Assembly: GCA_012035435.1 (NCBI GenBank)
Contig: JAAUPH010000035.1
Location: 1-13,335 of the forward strand
Reading direction: 5' to 3'
Source of the DNA: Sphingopyxis sp.
Lineage (GTDB): Bacteria > Pseudomonadota > Alphaproteobacteria > Sphingomonadales > Sphingomonadaceae
DNA length: 13,335 nt
Part shown: positions 1-13,335 of the stretch, in pieces
Position numbering within the stretch: position 1 is the first letter of the stretch
Layout of the letters: every line of letters begins with the position of its first letter
The notes under the pieces: generated by a model
The model's database searches: none
What the model was told of the DNA's origin: nothing
The model's input: only the letters and a program-made list of their open reading frames with translations
Made by a program: the position numbers and the translations under genes

Positions 1-311
1 GTCTGGCAGACATGCTGACCGGCCCGACCGCACTTGCGACCTCGACCGATCCGGTCGCGGCGGCCAAGGTTGCGGTCGAATTTGCCAAAACCAACGATAA
101 ATTGGAAATCGTTGGCGGCGGCATGGGCGACACTGTCCTCGACGTGAACGGCGTGAAGGCTCTGGCCTCGCTGCCCTCGCTCGACGAGCTGCGCGCCAAG
201 ATCATTGGTCTGGTGCAGGCTCCGGCCACCAAGCTGGCGCAGATCACCTCTGCCCCTGCTGGCCAGTTGGCGCGGGTCTTTGGCGCATATGCGACCAAGG
301 ATGCAGCATAA
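1..311 (+). CDS. rplJ: 50S ribosomal protein L10, C-terminal part (5' end outside window)
   Basis: L10 forms the base of the ribosomal stalk: its N-terminal domain binds 23S rRNA and its C-terminal helix carries L7/L12 dimers. About 103 codons are visible (reading from base 3, stop TAA at 309-311), of the roughly 165-175 usual for the family. The visible part matches the L10 C-terminal half: a segment with [12 protein letters not shown], the glycine-rich IVGGGMGD stretch, then [19 protein letters not shown] and the terminal Ala-rich helix. rplL follows after 59 bases, the normal rplJ-rplL order, which strongly supports the call. The start, and the upstream leader where L10 autoregulation would act, lie outside the window. 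No frame damage is seen in this part. Confidence 0.95.
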   Translation, partial: LADMLTGPTALATSTDPVAAAKVAVEFAKTNDKLEIVGGGMGDTVLDVNGVKALASLPSLDELRAKIIGLVQAPATKLAQITSAPAGQLARVFGAYATKDAA

Positions 312-338
312 TTTTCGTATCGATTTTTTGAAACATCG

Positions 339-353
339 CCGGGCGTGGCCCGG
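339..353 (+). other. Small GC hairpin in the rplJ-rplL spacer
   Basis: CCGGGC (339-344) and GCCCGG (348-353) form a perfect 6-bp stem with a GTG loop, six bases before the rplL Shine-Dalgarno GGAG (360-363). It is not followed by a long T-run, so it is unlikely to be a full terminator. It may protect or insulate the rplL message, which must be translated several times more than rplJ. The hairpin is read directly from the sequence; the role is inference. Confidence 0.4.
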
Positions 354-370
354 AATTTTGGAGACTTACA

Positions 371-745
371 ATGGCTGATCTTGCAAAGATTGTTGAAGAC
401 CTGTCGGCGCTGACCGTTCTTGAAGCGGCGGACCTGTCGAAGATGCTGGAAGAAAAGTGGGGCGTTTCGGCCGCTGCTGCTGTTGCTGTGGCCGCTGGCC
501 CGGCTGCCGCTGCTGGCCCCGCCGCAGAAGAGCAGACCGAATTTGACGTCATCCTGACCGGCGACGGCGGCAACAAGATTAACGTGATTAAGGAAGTTCG
601 CGCGATCACCGGCCTGGGCCTGGGCGAAGCCAAGGCGCTCGTCGAAGGCGCGCCGAAGGCCGTCAAGGAAGGCGTGAACAAGGCCGAAGCCGAAGAGCTG
701 AAGAAGAAGATCGAAGCTGCCGGCGGCACCGTCGAACTGAAGTAA
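371..745 (+). CDS. rplL: 50S ribosomal protein L7/L12
   Basis: L7/L12 is the multicopy stalk protein that recruits and stimulates the translational GTPases. The 124-residue product has the normal family length. Residues 1-32 form the N-terminal dimerisation/L10-binding helices. Residues 33-52 are an Ala/Gly/Pro-rich flexible hinge. Residues 57-124 are the globular C-terminal domain, including [20 protein letters not shown] (72-91), the conserved factor-binding face. The ATG at 371 has a clear Shine-Dalgarno (GGAG, 360-363) seven bases upstream. rplJ precedes it and a strong terminator follows 26 bases after the stop (745), so transcription of rplJL probably ends here rather than running on to rpoB. 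Confidence 0.98.
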   Translation: MADLAKIVEDLSALTVLEAADLSKMLEEKWGVSAAAAVAVAAGPAAAAGPAAEEQTEFDVILTGDGGNKINVIKEVRAITGLGLGEAKALVEGAPKAVKEGVNKAEAEELKKKIEAAGGTVELK

Positions 746-771
746 TTCAGATCTCGCCCCTTGTGGGCGCG

Positions 772-809
772 AAAAAGGGCGGTTCCCATGCGGGAGCCGC
801 CCTTTTTTT
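772..809. terminator. Bidirectional intrinsic terminator between rplL and the PLP-enzyme gene
   Basis: An 11-bp stem (777-787 with 792-802, one G-T wobble) closes a four-base ATGC loop. It is followed on the plus strand by seven T (803-809) and preceded by five A (772-776), which become a U-run for minus-strand transcripts. It therefore fits as an intrinsic terminator both for rplJL and for the convergent gene ending at 830. Confidence 0.9.
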
Positions 810-829
810 GTCCAACCGCCGTCCAGGGA

Positions 830-2307
830 TCAGGCGGCGCTCTGCAAGGCCGCCGGACGATCTGCGTGCAGGGCAATCACCGCACAAATGCACCCAAGCT
901 CTGCGGCAAACCGTGCTTGCGATGTAGCGCGTGGCTGGGCTGCGTGGCTTGCAATCATCGGCATTGACAGTGACAGACGCAATGTCGCGGCAAAGCCGCC
1001 GCCGGGCAGGCGATAGGCCCGCACAGGTTGGCCGATGCCGATGGGCGGACTGGCGCGCTCACTGATTGCGCGATGGATGGCGCTGGCTGCGCCGAAATCA
1101 AGCTGTGGGCGGCTCGCTGCGAGGTCGAGTGTCACCAGCGACGCAGCAAGGCAGGGCTTGCACTGTGCATGCAAAAGGCCGAATTCTGCGGTGGCTGCTG
1201 CCGCCCGCGCGGCGGCCGCAAAGTCAGCGACAATTTCGGTGACGCGGGCCGCGGGCAACGCCTGAAAGCGGTCAATTTCGAACAGCGCCCCAGCCAGTCG
1301 GAGCAACAGCCCGGCGTTGGCTGTATCCGGCAGCGCATCACGCCCCGGCCATTCGCATGGCCATTCGGCGCGGCGCGACAGCTGGGCGAAGCCGGGGCTG
1401 AGCGGCGCGGCCTGGCGCATCAGTTTATTCGGGACAAATGCAAAGCCGCTGAACGGCGCGCCGCCGGCAAATTTGCTGCCCGTCGCCAGGACAACGGCTC
1501 CCATGGTGAGATAGGCACGGACCGCCGCCGGGCTGATCCGCAACTGGCAGGCATCGACCACGAGCGTGGCGCGGGCGCCATAGCGATCGGCGAGCCGCCG
1601 GCAATCGGCGCCAAAGGCAGGGTGAGCCCGGTTTTCGACCCGTGGACTATATGGATAACCGGATGCTCGCCCGCGGCAATGGCCGCGTCGGCGATCGCCT
1701 CGATATCCAGACGGACATCGGCGGAATTGCGGGGGTGACCCTGATCATCGCGGATCGCAACGTCGGTGAGACGTGCGGCGGCGTGCTGAGTGTCTATTGG
1801 CATGCCGCTGGTCACAACCGCACCGGTGGCGGTGCGATCGGCGAAAAAGCGGCCTGCGGCGCTGTGGACACAGCCGCTGCCGACCTCGTCGCGGCCGAGC
1901 AGGATCGCGCAATGTGGTCCGGCATCGGGCGGAGCAACAGCAAGGCCCACATATTCAAGGTCTGTTCCCGATGCGGCGATGACAATCGCTGTGCTGGGCA
2001 TCGCATAGTGGGCACGCAGGCGGTCGCGGAGCGTTTCTAGGAGCGCGGCGTAGCGGTCGGCTCCCAATCCGGCGGTGACGAGCGGATGCCATTCGGCGGC
2101 GAGATGCGCGAGCGCATCGGCGCTGATGCTGCTGATCGTCGATGAGCCGTAGGCGAGACCGCCGAAGGGCTCGGCGGTAGCGAAATAGCGATTACGCCCA
2201 TCGGAGCCGAGCCGAATGCGGTCGTCACCGCCAGCAATGATCAGGTCCAATACGGCGGCAATCATCCGTTCGTCGCCGACATATGGCGTTCGGGCGCAAT
2301 AATTCAC
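830..2307 (-). CDS. PLP-dependent fold-type I enzyme (aminotransferase-like), one frameshift
   Basis: This is a pyridoxal-phosphate enzyme of unknown substrate, about 492 residues once a one-base gap near 1615-1617 (after residue 230) is bridged. The N-terminal part carries SGTDLEY (113-119), resembling a cofactor-phosphate-binding loop, and HGSKTGL (222-228). The second part, in another frame, carries VVDACQ, whose Asp (about residue 252, codon 1555-1553) should pair with the pyridine nitrogen. TGSKF follows 27 residues later, and its Lys (about 279, codon 1474-1472) should form the Schiff base. That spacing is usual for fold type I. I chose the GTG at 2307 because a perfect GGAGG (2319-2315) lies seven bases upstream; an in-frame ATG at 2355 lacks this support. 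A CxxC (CKPC) lies in the C-terminal domain. The gene is divergent from the ATP-grasp gene, suggesting a shared pathway. The frame break is probably a sequencing indel, as rpoB and rpoC show the same kind of break. Confidence 0.75.
1615..1617 (-). other. Frame break in the PLP-enzyme gene (apparent one-base deletion)
   Basis: Reading down the minus strand, the first frame gives T-L-P and then meaningless sequence. Moving one base restores FGADCRRLADRYGARATLVV leading straight into the VDACQ cofactor motif. One base is missing from what should be a Pro codon (CCN) before TTT at 1615-1613. Confidence 0.8.
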
Positions 2308-2376
2308 GCTGCGTCCTCCATTAAGAGAACCCCCGTTGGGACTGGAACATTTCACTGGCGTGGCGGTTCCATGAAT

Positions 2377-2389
2377 CCGTGATTCACGG
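2377..2389. promoter_or_regulatory. Palindrome in the divergent PLP/ATP-grasp intergenic region
   Basis: CCGTGA-T-TCACGG is a perfect 13-base inverted repeat, nested with an overlapping GAATC-CGT-GATTC repeat starting three bases earlier. It lies between two divergent genes (starts 2307 minus and 2435 plus), the usual place for a shared operator. A hairpin function is possible, but only four T follow. I see no convincing -35/-10 pair on either strand of 2308-2434. Confidence 0.35.
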
Positions 2390-2434
2390 TTTTGTCATCG
2401 TGCCGCAAAAAAACCGAGTCACGAGGATGTCATC

Positions 2435-3466
2435 ATGACCGACGCACTTCTCCCCACCCGCTTGAGCGCGATGGCGCGCCGCGATCTGCGCATATTGTAT
2501 ATTGCCAAACATGTGTTTTGGAACGGCGACTTGCATCCCGAAGATGGCAACCATGCGGTCTATCACCGGGAAATGCGCGATACGTTGGAGGGGCTGGGAC
2601 TGAACCTGCGTCTCGCCAATGATTACAGCACTTTGTTCCAGGACGTCGATGCGGATTTCGTGTTTCCGATGCTCAACCGGGGCGGCTTCTTCAATTCCGA
2701 GATGTTGTTGCCGCTGCTGTGCACGCGTATGGGGCTGCCGTTTTTGGGCGCGTCGCCGATCCTGCGTGGGCTGTCGGATGACAAGCATCTGACCAAAGCC
2801 GAAGCGGTCCGGGTCGGCGTTCCGACGATGCCATGGCGCGTGTTCCGGCGCGGGGCGCACGTCGACCCGACGCTGTGCCCCGCGGCGAGCCGGTGGGTAA
2901 TCAAGCCCAACAACAGTTCGGCATCCTGGGGTATTGGCGATGCCACCGACCATGCCGGGATTGGCGAGGCCGTGGCGCGCATTCATGCCGAGGGGCATGA
3001 CGCCATTGTCGAGCCTTTCTTCGCGGGCAGCGATGTCGAAGTGCCGGTGATTACGGTTGAGGGCCGTCCGCACATTCTGCCGATGATGATCTTCCGCCAA
3101 GCTGATCCCGATCATCTCCGCACTTATTCGGAGAAGCGCGATCTGGTTGATCGAGCTCAGAAATATAGCCTCGATTATTTCACCGATGCTGGGGTGGTTG
3201 AGAAGATCAGCGCGATGACCAACCGCCTGATCGAAATCTTTTGGCCGTTCGATTTCGGCCGGTTCGAGTTCCGGCTCAATGAGGCAAGCGCTGATGTCCA
3301 GTTTCTGGAGGTCAATCTCAACTGCAACCTGTGGTCGCAGAAAGTGTTTGGCCGGGCGGCGGTGGCGGCCGGGCTGAACCAGTCGGACCTTATTGAGACG
3401 ATTTTGGCCGAAAGCCTGATCCGCCACGGGCTGATGCAGCGCGTGAGCGCTTCGGCGGCAGCGTAA
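2435..3466 (+). CDS. ATP-grasp ligase, D-alanine-D-alanine ligase-like
   Basis: This is an intact 343-residue ATP-grasp protein, which by family would use ATP to activate a carboxylate as an acyl-phosphate and join it to an amine or similar nucleophile. Residues 1-110 form the pre-ATP-grasp part. Signature regions follow: [17 protein letters not shown] (115-131); [16 protein letters not shown] (154-169) with the ATP-binding Lys and a Ser-rich loop; [17 protein letters not shown] (191-207), the hinge and Glu after it; FGRFEFRL (274-281); and [14 protein letters not shown] (290-303), whose Glu and Asn are the expected Mg ligands. It is not Ddl itself: the usual Ddl C-terminal PG(F/L)T motif is absent. 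Start ATG 2435 has AGGA (2424-2427) seven bases upstream. The nucleotidyltransferase begins 11 bases after its stop, so the two are probably cotranscribed. The substrate is unknown. Confidence 0.8.
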   Translation: MTDALLPTRLSAMARRDLRILYIAKHVFWNGDLHPEDGNHAVYHREMRDTLEGLGLNLRLANDYSTLFQDVDADFVFPMLNRGGFFNSEMLLPLLCTRMGLPFLGASPILRGLSDDKHLTKAEAVRVGVPTMPWRVFRRGAHVDPTLCPAASRWVIKPNNSSASWGIGDATDHAGIGEAVARIHAEGHDAIVEPFFAGSDVEVPVITVEGRPHILPMMIFRQADPDHLRTYSEKRDLVDRAQKYSLDYFTDAGVVEKISAMTNRLIEIFWPFDFGRFEFRLNEASADVQFLEVNLNCNLWSQKVFGRAAVAAGLNQSDLIETILAESLIRHGLMQRVSASAAA

Positions 3467-3477
3467 GGGTGCCGGAT

Positions 3478-4283
3478 ATGACCGCAACCATCTTGATCCT
3501 TGCCGGCCGCCGCCCCGGCGCGATCGACCCGCTGGCGGATGCACATGGCGTCGATGACAAATGTCTGGTCCCAGTAGCCGGCGTCCCGATGCTGGTGCAC
3601 GTACTCCGCGCCGCACTGGCGAGCGGAACCGCGCGCGTGCTGGTATCGACCCACAATGGTGCTCTCGGCGAAGCGATGGCGGCATGTATTGCGCCGCAGG
3701 ACGCTGCAAGGATTAGCTTTGTGCCGTCTGCTAATAATCTGGCGGACTCGGTGTTGACCGGTGCCACAGGCGCGGCTTTCCCCATGCTGGTGACAACGGC
3801 CGACGCCTGTTTGCTGACCGCGGCGACCATGATGGAAATTGATGCATCGGCGCGGGCCGCGGGGGCTGATGCGGCCGTGGGGCTTGCGCGCAAGCCGATG
3901 TACTGGCCGCGCATCCGGATGGCCAGCGGCGTTTCTATCCCTTCTCCGACGTTGAGGTGTCGAACTGCAATGCTTATTGGCTGGGCAGTGCCAAGGCGCT
4001 GCGCGCGGCGGAGGCGTTTCGCGGTGGCGGGCAGTTTATCAAGAAGCCCGCACGGGTCGCGCGCGCCTTTGGCTTCATTAATTTGTTGCGTTTTCGCTTT
4101 GGGTTGGGGCCGATCAATATCGTGTTCGACCGGCTGGGCCGCCATATGCGGTTGAAACTGGTGCCGGTGCTGGTGAGCGACGGCGCGGCGGCGATCGACG
4201 TCGACAATGAATGCTCGCACCGCGTGACACAGGAAGTCATGGCGGCGCGCGCTGCGACGATCGAACCGGCGCGCGCCGCTTAG
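3478..4283 (+). CDS. MobA-like nucleotidyltransferase (NTP_transf_3 type), one frameshift
   Basis: This is a nucleotidyltransferase of the GT-A/MobA fold, expected to transfer NMP from an NTP to a phosphorylated acceptor and release pyrophosphate. It has about 268 residues after correcting one base. The N-terminus has the nucleotide-binding [15 protein letters not shown] (6-20), then [12 protein letters not shown] (28-39). TTADACLLT (106-114) carries the expected metal-binding Asp109. After the break the second frame gives [20 protein letters not shown], matching the acceptor-side region of such enzymes, and a C-terminal DVDN (4197-4208) with the second acidic pair. ATG 3478 is preferred because AAGGG (3465-3469) lies eight bases upstream; GTG 3469 is the alternative. 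It overlaps nothing, but follows the ATP-grasp stop by 11 bases. It ends three bases before the convergent crystallin-like gene. The specific acceptor and nucleotide cannot be told. The break is probably a sequencing indel. Confidence 0.72.
3894..3900 (+). other. Frame break in the nucleotidyltransferase gene (apparent one-base deletion)
   Basis: The first frame runs [12 protein letters not shown], which is not protein-like for the family. Adding one G at AAGCCGATG restores [20 protein letters not shown] and joins smoothly to the second frame, which is open to the TAG at 4281-4283. Confidence 0.75.
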
Positions 4284-4286
4284 ACC

Positions 4287-4616
4287 TTATTGCTTCACCG
4301 GGCGCACCGACTGGATGGCGACGGTTCCCATATTGGCCATATCGGCGTCGACGATGTTGCAGGTGCCCTTAAAACGCGGCTTGTCGCACACTTCCCATTT
4401 CTCGCCGGGGTGAACCGCGATGCTGCCGACGGTCATTTCGAGCTGGAGCGACGGGCGGGCGCGATCGACATCATACATTTCGCCGCCGAACGTCTGACCT
4501 TTGAACAGGCGCAGCGTGTTCGCCTCGGTCTTTGACTTGGTGGGGGGTGCGCCCTGCGCGCTGACGAGCGCAGCAGGCAGCAGCGCGGCTGCAGCGATGG
4601 CGGCGATATATTTCAT
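4287..4616 (-). CDS. Secreted beta/gamma-crystallin-like protein
   Basis: This encodes a 109-residue exported protein. Residues 1-20 are a signal peptide: Lys2, a hydrophobic Ala/Leu/Ile core, and a V-S-A cleavage motif before Gln21. The mature part resembles a single beta/gamma-crystallin domain with two Greek-key strands: LRLFKGQTFGGEMYDVDR (about 35-52) with the F-x-G-G turn, and KWEVCDKPRFKGTCNIVD (about 73-90). Cys77 and Cys86 could form a disulfide in the periplasm. Bacterial members often bind calcium or stabilise envelope structures, but here the function is unknown. I chose ATG 4616 because it begins the signal peptide and has GGAG (4629-4626) nine bases upstream; the longer frame from 4838 has no signal-like N-terminus. 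It is convergent with the nucleotidyltransferase gene, with a three-base gap, and divergent from rpoB. Confidence 0.72.
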   Translation of the reverse strand: MKYIAAIAAAALLPAALVSAQGAPPTKSKTEANTLRLFKGQTFGGEMYDVDRARPSLQLEMTVGSIAVHPGEKWEVCDKPRFKGTCNIVDADMANMGTVAIQSVRPVKQ

Positions 4617-4652
4617 ATGGAAGGGCTCCGTTAATGTGTCTGACGCGCATCC

Positions 4653-4681
4653 GTAAGAGCGCCTGACAGCGCGTTCGTCAA
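4653..4681 (-). promoter_or_regulatory. Possible promoter of the crystallin-like gene
   Basis: On the minus strand TTGACG (4681-4676) and TCTTAC (4658-4653) are separated by 17 bases, placing a start about 30 bases before ATG 4616. The -35 matches consensus at five positions but the -10 at only three, so this is tentative. Confidence 0.25.
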
Positions 4682-4739
4682 TGGCGGCGAAGTCCGGCGG
4701 GTAGCAGGGGCCGATGAACGGCAGATTGCCGAGCGGGGT

Positions 4740-4768
4740 TTGACAGTGATCGCGCGCAACCCTATATC
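4740..4768 (+). promoter_or_regulatory. Sigma70-type promoter for rpoBC
   Basis: A perfect -35 TTGACA (4740-4745), a 17-base spacer and a -10-like TATATC (4763-4768) lie on the plus strand. Transcription would start near 4775, giving an rpoB leader of about 165 bases. It sits in the 325-base gene-free gap 4617-4941, where I see no other gene. A distant 7-base complement in the leader (CCAGACG 4815-4821 with CGTCTGG 4895-4901) is the only pairing noted, and it is weak evidence of structure. Confidence 0.6.
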
Positions 4769-4941
4769 GGATTTCATCAACAGTCCGGGAAACGGGTCGC
4801 CCTTGCGCAGCGATCCAGACGAATAGGGCGGTTGGCAACTACCAGGCGTGAATGAAGCTGCGGTTTCCGTGACGGACGCCTGCGGCCTTTCTCGCGTCTG
4901 GAACCTGCGCCAAGTCATTCAACAGGCGAGATACTTCACCC

Positions 4942-9133
<4,192 letters not shown>

Positions 9134-9142
9134 CCCATTCCA

Positions 9143-9164
9143 CCCCTCCCCTTCAGGGGAGGGG
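9143..9164. repeat. Intergenic hairpin repeat, unit 1 (rpoB-rpoC spacer)
   Basis: CCCCTCCCC (9143-9151) and GGGGAGGGG (9156-9164) form a perfect 9-bp stem with a TTCA loop, starting nine bases after the rpoB stop. It is followed by a G-rich tail up to about 9175. Repeats of this look are common between genes in sphingomonads and related bacteria (general knowledge, not searched). Confidence 0.75.
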
Positions 9165-9214
9165 CCGGGGGTGTGGTCTGTCAACCTAGCACAAGGCCGA
9201 CAGTCCCACCCCAA

Positions 9215-9235
9215 CCCTCCCCTGAAGGGGAGGGG
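9215..9235. repeat. Intergenic hairpin repeat, unit 2, inverted relative to unit 1
   Basis: CCCTCCCC (9215-9222) and GGGGAGGG (9227-9234) pair around a TGAA loop. The 21 bases 9215-9235 are the exact reverse complement of 9143-9163, and the flanks (CCACCCC side) also roughly mirror the tail of unit 1. The pair resembles a REP/BIME-type inverted doublet. It ends seven bases before the GAGGAA ribosome-binding site of rpoC. Confidence 0.75.
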
Positions 9236-9239
9236 CTAA

Positions 9240-13335
<4,096 letters not shown>

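Noticed and set aside
244..876. Minus-strand 210-codon frame over rplL
   Set aside because: It is antisense to rplL and crosses the terminator; the translation is repetitive Ala/Ser-rich sequence.
1028..2040. Plus-strand open frames across the PLP-enzyme gene (for example 1028-1738 and 1642-2040)
   Set aside because: Low-complexity Arg/Ala-rich translations with no motifs. The minus strand carries the PLP cofactor motifs and a GGAGG ribosome-binding site.
830..4283. The cassette as a recent mobile island
   Set aside because: No integrase, transposase, tRNA, flanking direct repeat or obvious change in base composition is seen at its edges.
4617..4838. N-terminal extension of the crystallin-like protein to 4838
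   Set aside because: The extension would bury the signal peptide internally and overlap the rpoBC promoter; ATG 4616 has a Shine-Dalgarno and begins the signal peptide.
9143..9235. CRISPR-like array or intrinsic terminator between rpoB and rpoC
   Set aside because: Only two inverted units exist and neither hairpin is followed by a T-run, so neither a CRISPR array nor a terminator is supported; a dispersed repeat doublet fits better.

Overview
The window is GC-rich DNA from an alphaproteobacterium, most likely a member of the Sphingomonadales. This is judged from the RplL, RpoB and RpoC sequences and from the type of intergenic repeat present; it is recognition by eye, not a database result. 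It covers the ribosomal-protein/RNA-polymerase locus: the 3' end of rplJ, a complete rplL, a complete rpoB, and rpoC up to the window edge.

Layout. (1) Positions 1-829 hold rplJ (partial), rplL and a strong bidirectional terminator. (2) Positions 830-4616 hold an accessory block that splits rplL from rpoB. It contains a minus-strand fold-type I PLP-dependent enzyme (830-2307), then a divergent plus-strand pair: an ATP-grasp ligase of the D-Ala-D-Ala ligase type (2435-3466) and a MobA-like nucleotidyltransferase (3478-4283). A minus-strand gene for a small secreted beta/gamma-crystallin-like protein (4287-4616) follows. (3) Positions 4617-4941 are a gene-free promoter region with a good sigma70-type promoter for rpoBC. 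(4) Positions 4942-13335 hold rpoB and rpoC, separated by 106-122 bases (depending on the rpoC start) that contain two hairpins in inverted orientation, typical of a dispersed intergenic repeat.

Quality warning. Four genes are interrupted by seven single-base frame changes: one in the PLP enzyme gene, one in the nucleotidyltransferase gene, three in rpoB and two in rpoC. Homologous-looking protein continues without loss in the new frame at each site, and most sites lie in short homopolymers. rpoB and rpoC are essential, so the simplest reading is uncorrected sequencing or assembly indels rather than gene decay or programmed frameshifting. The PLP and nucleotidyltransferase genes should therefore not be called dead on this evidence.

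The most interesting biology is the PLP enzyme / ATP-grasp / nucleotidyltransferase cassette. Together these activities could make an amine or amino-acid intermediate, ligate it to a carboxylate, and activate a phosphorylated group with a nucleotide. No substrate can be read from the sequence. The cassette, its terminator and the private rpoBC promoter suggest that rplJL and rpoBC are transcribed separately here, unlike the classical rplJL-rpoBC operon.
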